From contig CM066294.1 of the NCBI GenBank assembly GCA_033816765.1, forward strand, positions 496,001-560,000: a DNA stretch of 64,000 nt, read 5' to 3'. The stretch is from Nothopassalora personata. Its lineage: Eukaryota; Ascomycota; Dothideomycetes; Mycosphaerellales; Mycosphaerellaceae. Below, piece after piece: positions 29,836 to 40,313 of this stretch. Position 1 is the first letter of the stretch. Each line of letters starts with the position of its first letter. The notes beneath the pieces were generated by a model. It saw only the letters and a program-made list of their open reading frames with translations, did no database searches and was not told where the DNA came from. The translations under genes and the position numbers were made by a program.

Positions 29836-31439
29836 CATCAGTAACCGAATATCTCCAGCAAGATCACCAAAGGAACCCATCTCGCCAGCCACGGGAATTC
29901 TATGCATATCAGACCGTACAGGCTGAATACTGCAATCATAATGTTGACCAGAGTCTTCTCCCGCTGGTAGCTGGCTTCCAAGGCCGTATAGTTCGACCGC
30001 GCCTCTTCATCATACTTTGCTACCAGCGCCCTCGATTCACGGCCGCCGTGAAGTCCCAGTTTCTTCTTGAAGATCCCGATCTGCTGATTAAGTTGATCTC
30101 ACCTTCGTGGGTCGGACGGGGAAGATCTTTTGGGTAGAGACGATCGTAGTCCTCTGGAGGGGTTTAGTGTCTGATTGGACTTGTCAGTGGTGCCGGTTCA
30201 AACTGTGTTGAACCGAGTTAATTGATTACTATCTACAAGTGAGTAAATTGCCCTGATATACACGCTGTGCCAGTATTTACACGTGTTTTCTTGCCCAAGC
30301 ATGTGGGTGAGTGAATGCCAAATAACGCACTAGTAAACTCTAATCGCGTAATTGAGTATACGCAGCTATCTGTTGCCTTCGGTTGGCGTCGGCTAATCTC
30401 AAAAATCGCGCCCGCGTTCGACTTACTCCGGCGCTGTGTACGCCGTGATGTACTGGTCGGAAGTGGCCACCTCTTACCAATCGATATGCGACGTGGAGCT
30501 GCGCAGGAGGGTCCTCGAGGCGACGACATGATTGATCATCTCTTTTGGGAACTATGGCGAGCTGATAAATTGACAGAGCTTGTGACCTTCTCGCTCTTAA
30601 TATTCTCCAAAGGCCGCTTTGTGCTCCACCACAAAGCGAACATTTTCGTGCTACGCATCCGGACACAGACTACATTCTTACGAGCCACTGTCAATGCTCT
30701 GGTGTGTACTCACTGGTCGCAGGTGATCTTTAGCTGCTGAATATAGCTGGCATCAAACGTATCGCTACGAGTATCGAACAAGCGGCATTGAGAGATCGGA
30801 CGGCTTCGTACCTTTACAACCCATGGCATCTATGGCCACTTTTCATGTCCCCACACCCTGAAGATGAGTACAGGAGGTCCTATACAGCTCTAGAGTTCCT
30901 GAGATACCGTGATCAACATTTCAGGCTCAAGCTGAAAATTTGCTATTCCTTTCATACCACAGGGGCTGAGGAAATGTCTTGGCAAGGCTTTTTAGCGTTG
31001 CTATTCCAGTATGGGACGCCTAGTTGCACAGCCGATCCGCCTGAGCAAATGTCGACGAATTGATGCCGAAAGCGCGTGCAGTTTTCGGGTTGCTGCATTC
31101 ACATTGGATCGTTACAGCTTTGCGGCGTCGCTAACACAGCATCAGGCATACCGAAGGATTTGAACATTTCAGCGCGAATTTGCGGCCTCCAGCGCCAGTC
31201 CTTTGACACAGCCAGTATGCATGGACACGGCATGCAAAGTCACCGTTCTGTTGTCCAAACAAAAATGGATCGCACTCAGGCCGTCCATGTCATGGCCTCG
31301 AATGAACAATTCGCCGTTATTCAGGCAGCATCTGTTCGCTGTATATATGCCGCAGGATGTCTGACAGCTGCCACTGTGATTCAAGCATCCGCATTATCCC
31401 ACAATTCCTTCCGCTCCGTTGATGTCAGCAGGCTAAGCT
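29836..31439. other. gene-poor stretch; possible unidentified relic at its start
   Basis: From about 29850 to 30100 the minus strand is open in one frame and encodes a Lys-rich then hydrophobic segment (KLGLHGGRESRALVAKYDEE, VNIMIAVFSLYGLICIE) that looks protein-like but matches nothing I know. It may be the remains of another gene fused to the oxidoreductase relic. The rest, to 31439, has only unsupported short ORFs. Confidence 0.35.
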
Positions 31440-33978
31440 ATGTGGACCACTCGTTCCTCGAGCATCTTCAGTGCGCTCGTCTTAGTCACATCAGAACACA
31501 TCGCCTCCGCACAAACTACGACGCGATACAATAATGCGACATCAGGCGAACCTTGCGCTGTCCTAAGCTCTGCGGCTGCTAGGAATGCTACTGTGTACAA
31601 TGCTGCTGTGGCGTACGCCTGTCTGCAATCGATACCCGTCGATGTAGAAGGAGACATTGCCGAGATCGAAGGCTTGAAGGTTCTCGTCCAATTCCAGTCT
31701 GACTTGGCGTATCTCAAGGACCCACCGCCTGGATACCTCTATCCCGGAGTCGATGTTCTCGGTAGTCTTGACAAGATCCAAGCCGATGTTCAAAACGGAA
31801 CATACACCAACGACTACGACGTGCAGAACGATTTGTACAGACTGGTTGCAGCAACTTACGACTTCCACTTCAACTATGTGCCGGATCTTGTCGGTGCATT
31901 TTCTTGGTTTAGAAATGGTTCCCTGATCTCTGTCTCGTCGGATGGCCTTGAGTTGCCGTCTCTGTACGTGACTACGGATTTGCCAGCTCTTCACACACCA
32001 GACGCCTTCCAGTACAAGCCTTCTTCCGTCGCAAAGATTGATGGAGTTGATGTCGAGACATGGCTGAACGAATATGGCAGTATCAATCCATGGGATCACG
32101 ATCCAGATGCCAATTACAACAACATCTTTGTCAATCTTCCGAACGTCATCTTGGAGAAGGGCCCGACCGCTTCTGGGTTTGGCTCATTCAACTACGCTAT
32201 GCTCTACCAGGGTAACAGCACGCTCATTACTTTTGCTAATGGCACTGGACTGATTATGGAACACTTTGCTGTGCCGAGCTGTGCAGACTTTTCCGAAGTC
32301 ATCGATGGCCCATCCTTCTTCCAGAAGTGCATCGTTGAGCAAAATGCCGCGGATTTCGGCGCAAGTGAGAAGCGGTCTATCACCCAGCGACGACACATGA
32401 AGAACAAGCTTGACCTCGTCAACAGGAGGTCAAACAAGAAGAGGATTCTATCCATCTCCAAGAGACAAGATGCCAACGCAACGACGCAGAATGCATACAA
32501 TGCGGTGCCGAAACAGACAGCGATTCCAGCTCCAAGGTCCTATCCGATACCGTTCGTTGCCACATCGGACCTTTCTTTAGCTGGGTACTTCCCAGAAAAT
32601 CAAAACGATACCGTCATCTTATGCTGCCCTAGCTTCCAGCCCACCAACGACATCGAGTTCCAAAACGCTCTTCGATCAATCCTGGCCACTGCCAAAGCAT
32701 CTGGCAAAACAAAGTTGATCATTGATCTCCGTGGCAATGGTGGTGGTACCGTTTTGGATGGGTACGACATGTTCAAACAACTTTTTCCCGATGCGACACC
32801 ATATGGTGGGACGAATCTTGCAGCGTACGATCTTTCGAACGCGATGGGAGAGGTCATGACAGCTCAAGTAGCCAAAGGCAATTACACCGATGCTGAGCTG
32901 GGAGCGCTCACCGACTTTGATGCTGTTATGAATCTCGAAGTCATGCTGACACAGTTCGACTCGTGGGTGCAGTCTCCTGTGGCATGGTAAGAACTTGCTG
33001 ACACTATGTCTGTAGGTGGGCTGACTTCTTTGGTCCCCTCGAACGTCACGGCGGTAGCTTCACTGAGGTGAAGCGATTCAATCTGAGTGATCCATACTCG
33101 CTAGGCTATCCAATATATGGTAAGTCTTGGAGGTTGTGACGATAGACTCAATAACATACTTACACCTGGGACCAGGCTACATCAACAATACTCGGCCACA
33201 GCCTACCTCCTTCCAGCCCAACGACATTGTCATGCTCACCGATGCCCTGTGCGGATCGGTCTGTGCAGTTTTTGCCGAGTTCATGAAGTCACAAGCTGCC
33301 GTCCACACCATTACGGTTGGAGGCCGTAAGCAATACGGTCCTATCCAGGGGGTTGGTGGCAGCAAAGGCGCCAACGTGCAGACGATCCTCGGACTCGCAG
33401 TCCTTGCTGAGAAAGCACACTCTATAGCCTCGCCGGAGCAGCTCCCGCTCTTCGGCAACTGGTCGGACGTGAGAGAGAATGTCGTACAAGCGGTTAAACG
33501 ACTGGGTACCGGATCTGGCCGCGTGAACTTCGAAAACAACATCCGCGAAGGGGGCTCGTCACTGACACCGCTCCAATTCGTGTACGAAGCGGCTGACTGC
33601 CGATTCTTTTACACTGCTCCCATGCTACACGATCAGACTCTGCTTTGGAAGCGGACTTATGACTTGAGATGGAGGAACGGCACTTGTGTTCAAGGCTCGA
33701 CTGGTCATCCGTCTTCTATCAGCGGAAGTCAGAACGATACGACGTACATCGAATCATATCCAGCACCTGGAGCCAACAATACCTTCGGTGCAAATGTAAC
33801 GTTCTCGTTCTCCAGGGCGTATCCGCACGCAACGGATGCTGTCACCGCAACGTCGAGCGTGAGGAACCCGCCGTCGGCTACCACACCGGGCGCATACACT
33901 GGTGGCGCGGGTGTTCCATTGTTCAGTGCTGGCGCGATGGTCGTCGTGGCCGTGGTCGGCATCTCGGTAGCGTTTTAA
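31440..33978 (+). CDS. secreted, GPI-type peptidase S41 family protein
   Basis: Three exons: 31440-32962, 33016-33119 and 33176-33978 (introns 53 and 56 nt), 809 residues. A signal peptide (MWTTRSSSIFSALVLVTS) starts it; there are many N-glycosylation sites and a hydrophobic C-terminus (GAMVVVAVVGISVAF), suggesting a GPI anchor. IIDLRGNGGG is the S41/C-terminal-processing-peptidase hallmark, and LCGSVCAVFAEF holds the probable nucleophile Ser; the catalytic Lys/His were not assigned. I placed the first donor at GTGGGT 32963 because it yields FDSWADFFGP, the usual pattern of this family; the later GTAAGA donor would leave a 29-nt intron and seven extra residues. A dibasic Lys/Arg-rich linker lies near residues 310-350. 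It is probably an extracellular or wall-bound protease. Confidence 0.85.
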
Positions 33979-34773
33979 GCGTATGTAACTCTCGGTACGG
34001 CTGACAGTTCTTGACTTCCGGTTTCACTCTAGGTGGTCAGTGGCTGGCTGCCCGCTTTGCGGCGATGTGTTGAGACACGCTCAGCTGCACGAGCTATCAG
34101 GACGTCTTATTGCAATCGACCCATGTGATTGATGGTGATGTGCAGCAAAGCAATCGTAAACCAACTGTGGCATCGAAGTGCAGAGCCCGTAGTAAGGAAC
34201 AATGACAGCCATAAAACTCAACTACGGATCCAGACCAGTGCCACGTGAGAAGGATCATGCATGCCCGGGAGGGCTCTCTACACCATACCGCAAGCTTTGT
34301 GTACCTTCGCCAGCTTAACTTCAGTTTGGGCAGTAGAAACCGCGGTGGCGTGAAGTGAAACCAACCACAACAAGAAGTCCAAGCCACCAAAGGTTATTAA
34401 TGCTTGCTAGACTGGCATTCTCGCCTGATCAATCCTTGGCACATCTGAAAATTGACCAGGCCATCGTAACCACGTGATATGCATACTGCATGAGACGATA
34501 CCTGACAATCCCTCTGTTATGCAGTAAGAGTCGTGGTACTGTGTGGCTTCTTATAGTTCCGCCAAACTCACAAAGAGTCGTGATGAACAGATCCAGGCCG
34601 TTTGCTCAGCTCGTATTGTGGCAAGCCATTGTCATTATGTGCCGTGTAGCTAAGATACAAGAGATGAGACCTCTGCTGTCGCAATGCACTGGCGTCTGTG
34701 TGGAACACAAAGCTAAGCGCATCAGCCGGAGCTCGAGTCTTCATCAGTGATCACTCTCATCAGAAGGAAAAAA
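33979..34773. other. intergenic, no gene seen
   Basis: About 795 bases between two plus-strand genes with only short unsupported ORFs. Confidence 0.4.
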
Positions 34774-34967
34774 ATGAAGTTCTCGACTTCCCTCCTCAGT
34801 ATGACCGCCGCATCAGCAGTCGTAGTCGATGCTGGCTGGATCGTAAGTCCATTATCGGACCCACCTACGACCGTCACTGATCAGGACAGTATCCCTCGCG
34901 AGGCTGGAACGCCATCTCCAACACTTTACCAGGCGCAACTTTCAAGAAGCGCGATGCTCTTCCCGAG

Positions 34968-34998
<31 letters not shown>

Positions 34999-36714
34999 TT
35001 ACAGAGGCCGACCACCTGTCCATCCGCGCATATGGCGGATATGGCAACGATATCTACGCCGCCTGCGGCTGGAAGAACATGGCCAGCAAATACAACAAGT
35101 ATCCCATCAATGGATATGCCTATGCCGCTGCGATAGTCCAGGCGGTGAGTGATTCACGTGAAGAAGCTGCCAGTCTGCGATGCCCTCGTGCTAACTGAAG
35201 ATCCTCCAGATCCCCGTACCCAAGGGAACACCCAGTGGAGCAGGTGCCGGAACAGGTGGAGCTGCTTCGAACGGAAATGGCGGTACTGCCGGGGCGGGAT
35301 CAGGTAAGTCTGAATGAAGCAGCATACACACTTCGAGAGCGGCCAACTCTTCTGTGCCACAACACTCGTACAGCTTACGCCATGTCAAAGGCTTACTAAT
35401 ATGACAATAGGCGCTGGTGGTCCAACATCAGGGACTGGGGCCGGAGCGGGGAGTGGTCAAGATGGTAAGTTGCAAGTCTGCAGATTCTTACGGCCACAAT
35501 GATGTTGAACTCACACGTTATGAAGGCAGCACTGGCGACGCGCGCGCAGGGGGTTCGGCTGACCCTACAGTAGGAAGTGGGTCAGGTGCAGGCTCTGGTA
35601 GCAATCGTAAGTTGAATACTACAATCTCAATTGTGCATGCGGAGCATTCCGTGAACCGGACCGATCCACCTCGGCGAGCAACCAGCACCTCGACAGGTCG
35701 TCCATATGCCGTTGATTGATTACTAGAGTTCTTGAGTTCTTCCGCATGCACATGAGATACGATGCTGTCTTCACCGGTGCAACTCGCGCTAATAACGTTT
35801 TCGCTAAGCTGGCGGCGGTTCTGGGGCAGGCGCAGGAAGTGGTGGTGACGGTTCAGGAGCTGGCGCTGGAGCTGGTACTCCTGGTGAGCTGTTTCTGTTG
35901 TCCTCACATCAAAAGGATGCTGACACTGATTGATCTCTAAGCAAACGGAGCCGGCTCGGGCTCAGGCGCTTCGGGCAGCGGCTCCGGCAGCGGCAGTGGC
36001 AACGCAGCCAACGGACAGGCCGCGACGTCCGGTCAAGCTTCAGTCGGTCCTGCAACGATTGCCAATCCAGTAACGCAGCGCTTCGTACCAGCGATCTCGG
36101 CGTACGACTGTTGTGGTATGTCGCCCCTGCATGGCTTTTGTTGATTGATGTGATGTTGGCTGACGAATATTTGCTTCCAGCCCAAGCTTTCCTGGATCCG
36201 AACTCGCTGTTCTTCTTCTACACATCGAACCCGACAGCATTCCAGGCCACTAAGTGCACCATCGTCAGCAACTCCCAGTGTCCAGTAAGTGCCCTAGCCC
36301 ATGTCTGTGCATGATCCACACTTACCATGACTTCAGATTCCGGGTGGCGAAGCAATTGTCCTTGCTGCAAGCTTCAACGGAACGGCGCAGAGGGGCAGCA
36401 CTTATGGCAACTGTATGTACACACGACGCCTCACATCGGCTGACAGCAGCTGACTAGACTTCCCAGACATCGGCAATGGCAAGTGCGGCTCTGGCGTCCG
36501 ATATGCTTTGAACAACGCCAACGCTGCAGTATGTGCAGCAAACTCTGCGGGCATTCAGCAGTCAAACAAGGCAGGAGCATCCGCAGCTAATGGCGCAGCC
36601 GCCGCGTGCGCATACACTGGTCCTCAAGTTGCTGATCAGGGTGGGAGCAATCCAGCTGGGGACGGCACGTCGACAGGATCGACCAAGAGATCGTACAGCT
36701 TCGGCTTCGAGTAG
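34774..36714 (+). CDS. secreted Gly/Ser/Ala-rich protein, ten exons, with C-terminal Cys domain (409 aa)
   Basis: No long ORF exists here; the gene appears when nine introns (34843-34889, 35145-35209, 35304-35410, 35465-35525, 35607-35808, 35884-35941, 36116-36180, 36285-36336, 36413-36466) are removed, after which one frame runs from ATG 34774 to TAG 36712. Most donors are GTAAGT or GTGAGT-like. Residues 1-20 are a signal peptide; a KKR site (possible Kex2 cleavage) precedes an EPEPEPEPEPE run; IRAYGGYGNDIYAACGW follows. Exons 3-7 encode Gly/Ser/Ala-rich modules, and exons 4-7 are bounded by phase-1 introns on both sides. The C-terminal part has SAYDCC, FFFYTSNPTAF, TKCTIVSNSQCP, NGKCGSG and further cysteines. 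Composition suggests a wall or adhesive matrix protein; no family is recognised. Confidence 0.75.
34965..34997 (+). repeat. GAGCCA hexanucleotide microsatellite (5.5 units)
   Basis: Five perfect GAGCCA units plus GAG, in frame, coding the Glu-Pro run of the Gly-rich secreted protein. Length variation among strains is expected. Confidence 0.95.
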
Positions 36715-37051
36715 CCGTTGCAGGATGTTGTGGGTCGCTTTGTGGACAAAAGCATCCCGAGTCAATTGTCTTTGAAGTCTCTGGCGGCGATAACAAAGCA
36801 CTGTCCACTTGCGAATGCAGCTTCTGCAGATTTGGCCCCTCATCTAATATGGTATCGCAAGTGTTGTTCCTCTCTTGAGAAGGTCCAGGCACCTTTCCCT
36901 TATCCTGCCTCGACATCGAAAAGGAGTGCATTGCGTCAGCCGAGCCGAAGCACAACGCGTACTTCAATTTACATGCCATTGCGAGAGTCGCCTGTCGTAA
37001 TTTCAAGCAATCTCAGCGTCGGTGTCATCCCTTGCAAATCCTGTCGAGTGC
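36715..37051. other. convergent intergenic region
   Basis: About 335 bases between the ends of the plus-strand Gly-rich gene and the minus-strand relative. The minus-strand ORF covering it is a shadow of the last exon. Confidence 0.4.
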
Positions 37052-37402
37052 TCACGCCCTCACGCAGCTAACCTTGGTGTATGCGCTCGGATTCGATTCA
37101 AGGATGTAATAGCATTCCGACCGCGTACCAGAGCACTGAAGAACGTCAGCTAGCATTACCAACGTGATGATTTGGCGAAGAAGACCGACAAATGAGTCGC
37201 AGGCACAATTCCAGCCCAGAAAGCTGCCCGTCGGACCGTAGCAAAACCCACAGTTCGTTCTATCGTCTCCAGTCGACCGGCAGGAACGCCATGCTGTGTC
37301 AGGTCGATGCTCCATCAATAGGCCAAATGCAACGTCCGGTGTCTGATCTGCCGCTTGAACCTCCAGGGCAAAGGTAAAAAGTAGAACAATGATGGTGAGC
37401 AT
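37052..37402 (-). CDS. small secreted protein related to the C-terminal domain of the neighbouring Gly-rich protein
   Basis: The Met at 37402 gives a signal peptide (MLTIIVLLFTFALEVQA); the longer ORF start upstream is less likely. The mature part is Cys-rich: RSC, TNCGFC, NCACDS, QCSG, SECYY, VSC. The end ECYYILESNPSAYTKVSC resembles FFFYTSNPTAFQATKC of the convergent gene, so the two probably share a domain. A 54-nt segment (about 37203-37150) ending in GCTGAC...TTCAG could be an in-frame intron, but its donor is poor. The ORF stops soon after the shared segment, where the neighbour continues for another 100 residues, so this copy may be truncated or have an unplaced 3' exon. Confidence 0.45.
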   Translation of the reverse strand: MLTIIVLLFTFALEVQAADQTPDVAFGLLMEHRPDTAWRSCRSTGDDRTNCGFCYGPTGSFLGWNCACDSFVGLLRQIITLVMLADVLQCSGTRSECYYILESNPSAYTKVSCVRA

Positions 37403-38216
37403 TGTCGAGGCTGGGTGTTGCTGTGAGAGAACTGCAGAGCAGGGGGAGAAGGGCAATGCAGCTTACTGATTTCCCGATAGATAAAATGACAACATGCAAC
37501 GCGTCGCTCTCGACTCCGAAGTGACGATTTGCAGCTGAAGGTGGGAAGTGCGAGAGCCGATATGCGAATTTGGGAATACTAAGATATTGGCAGTCTCTGC
37601 AGATGACACGGATTGCATGGCCACGTTGCCAGTATACGCAACACAGCACTTGGCTATAACAACGAAAAGGAGAAGTGCACTGGAATCGCGGACTCCAAAC
37701 TGCCCAGCTCCCGGATTCGCTGCGGAAGAGCCATGCTAAGGCTGGAGTTTTGTCCTTGGATTCTTGGCAAACAAACATCAGATCTCATCATAGACCTCTC
37801 CGAAATGCATTCCATTGGGATAGGGCCTCTCTCAGGCGCTCAGAGTGCGAATGCGGATTGGAGAACTGGTCAAATTGACAGGGAGCTCGACTCACCAATT
37901 GACTGAGAGATGCCTGAAAATGCGCTCGAAAAATACGACTAGTGATCGGAATACCATTCCGAGCACGATAAAGAAGATCTGGTGACACACGACTGAGATC
38001 GATGCCATCCGCGGAGTGCGCGCGCTTCCCACGTGCGGTCGTGCATCACCCCAGATGCCGCTGTGGCCTAGGACTCGGCGCCAAGAAGGGCGTGCTTCAA
38101 CAAGATCGTGTCAAGCGTTGGCGGTCGATATAGCCATGGCGGGCTCCTGCAGCAATACTCCTCGTGTTATCCCACCATCACGAGACCACGAAGCACCACG
38201 ACCATAGCGATCAAAG
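37403..38216. other. divergent intergenic region, no gene seen
   Basis: About 815 bases between the minus-strand small secreted gene and the GH76 gene. Short ORFs here lack motifs. Confidence 0.4.
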
Positions 38217-39688
38217 ATGCGCCTCGCAGCAGTGCTCACTCTGCCAGCTGCATTGCGGCTGGCATGGGCTATTGAGCTGGACCTTAACGATCAGGAATCG
38301 ATCAGAAGTGCCGCTAGGATCACTGCGGACACCATGATGAGCTGGTACTTTGGCAACACCACGAGACCTTATGCAATACCAGGCCTGCTTCCAGGACCCT
38401 ATTATTGGTGGGAAGCAGGAGCAATGTTTGGCTCGCTTGTTGATTACTGGTACTATACTGGTGATGCATCATATAACGAAGTCACGACACAAGCCTTGTT
38501 ACATCAGGTCAGTAGAGACCACATAACCACGGAAACTGCAGTTGAATGAGAGACACTTACGATCGGACAAAGGTTGGCCCAGACGAAAACTATATGCCAC
38601 CAAATCAATCGAAGACACTTGGAAACGATGATCAGGCCTTCTGGGGCATTGCAGCCATGTCCGCTGCAGAAGTTGGGTTCCCGAATCCTCCTCCGGACCA
38701 GCCGCAGTGGCTTGCTCTTGCGCAAGCTGTTTTCAACACGCAGGTTGTGCGATGGGATACGCGCTCTTGTAACGGTGGTCTCAAATGGCAGATCTTCACT
38801 TTCAATGCGGGTAAGCAGAAGTGGACACTGTGAGGATGCCATGGATCGTGGCTGATACATCCAGGCTACAACTACAAAAACTCCATCTCAAACGGATGCT
38901 TCTTCAACCTAGCTGCACGATTAAGCATGTACACTTACAACGAGACCTATGCTCAATGGGCGGACACCGTCTGGGACTGGTCCGTGGAAGTCGGCTTAAT
39001 CAGCGAAACCTACATGATCTACGATGGCACCGACGATCGTCTCAGCTGCGCCGAGCACGACCACACGCAATGGTCCTACAACGCGGGTGTGTATCTCTAC
39101 GGCGCCGCAGCCATGTACAACATCACCCAAGGCGCCGAACAAGAAAAGTGGCGAGGACGCCTCCAATCCCTCCTCGAAGCCACCACGCGCGTTTTCTTCC
39201 AGGACCAGATCATGTACGAGGTCGCCTGCGAATCCTTCGCAAGCTGCAATATCGACCAGCAAACTTTCAAAGCGTACTTGTCGAGGTGGATGGCCGGTAC
39301 TGTCAAAATAGTCCCCTGGACCCATGATATTATCATGCCACTCTTACAGGCTAGCGCCAGCGCTGCGGCGAGATCGTGTACGGGAGGTGCTGACGGAGTG
39401 ACTTGTGGTACAAAGTGGACTGTGTCTGAGTGGGATGGTGGTTTTGGTGTTGGACAGCAGATGAACGCTCTGGAAGTTATCCAGTCGAATCTCATTGATG
39501 TTGTGCGTGGGCCGCTCAGTCAGGATACGGGTGGCACATCGCAGGGGAATCCGAATGCTGGTGTTGAGAGTACAGGGAAGTATGTTCAGCATGATGATAT
39601 CACGACGGCGGATAGAGCTGGGGCGTGGATCTTGACGCTGCTGGTCGCGGCTGGGATATGTGTTGGTGGGTGGCTCATGGCTACATAA
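38217..39688 (+). CDS. GH76 mannan endo-1,6-alpha-mannosidase, Dfg5/Dcw1 type
   Basis: Three exons: 38217-38507, 38573-38810 and 38865-39688 (introns 65 and 54 nt), 450 residues. A signal peptide ([18 protein letters not shown]) is followed by the Dfg5/Dcw1 blocks: [28 protein letters not shown], then [16 protein letters not shown] with the paired Asp that is catalytic in GH76, [10 protein letters not shown] and [14 protein letters not shown]. The C-terminus ends in a hydrophobic stretch ([19 protein letters not shown]) after a Gly/Asn/Ser-rich region, as expected of a GPI-anchored protein. Family members at the plasma membrane are thought to transfer GPI-proteins to wall glucan and are needed for wall integrity. 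Length and intron positions look normal. Confidence 0.92.
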
Positions 39689-40313
39689 CGCGATGGCATC
39701 GCCCCGCGCATTGGGCTGTCTGTCTTCACGAGAGGGACTGATTCTGAGGTAATGGGAATCTGTTGCGCCTCCAAGTAGTAGGTGAGGTCGGAAGTGGAAC
39801 ATGATGAAGGACATCCGTTCGCGCAGTGGATAGAGTCCATGCCGCTGCTTCAGAATCTCGGCTCAAGCCGAGCATGCAGCACGGGTGGTGAATCAACAGC
39901 AAGCAAGCAAAGTGGGCATGACGACTCCTGCGCTGAGCATGTAATTGATCGGTAGGGGACAGTGTTGAGGGTATATATATGCCACTCTAACTTGGCTTAC
40001 AGACAGTTTTGGTCGGCTGGTGGCTTCACGTGTACACCAAACCACCGGGCGACAGGAGCAGATTGAGGTGACGATGGGAGGGACATATCGTTTAGCGTGG
40101 CGGTCAGGCTTCATGCCGTTGCTTCAGATGCTCGGCACAAGCCGGAAATCATGAGAGCGGCTTGCTGGTAAGTAAGATACAACGAAGCCTTGCCATGATG
40201 GTTCTTCATATATACGGGACCACTCGAGCACGTGGGAAGGCCCTGTATCAGGACGCTTAAGGACTCAAATCTGCACGAAGAAGCCCTCACATGTGATGCT
40301 AGTTCCCGGCTGT
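39689..40313. other. convergent intergenic region with a diverged direct repeat
   Basis: No gene seen. Two stretches, near 39838-39985 and 40112-40225, share the pattern CATGCCG(C/T)TGCTTCAGA..CTCGG..CAAGCCG, a GGCATGA/GCCATGA block and a TATATA block followed by CCACT, as though a segment of about 120-150 bases had been duplicated and diverged. Confidence 0.4.

Noticed and set aside
32987..33015. A 29-nt intron in the S41 peptidase gene (GTAAGA...GTCTGTAG)
   Set aside because: A GTGGGT donor at 32963 gives a normal 53-nt intron with the same acceptor, keeps frame and produces the family pattern FDSWADFFGP. The short intron is an artefact of choosing the later donor.
37150..37180. A 24-nt intron (GTAATG...TTCAG) in the small antisense secreted gene
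   Set aside because: Too short, and the frame is open without it; a 54-nt alternative exists but has a poor donor. Left unresolved.
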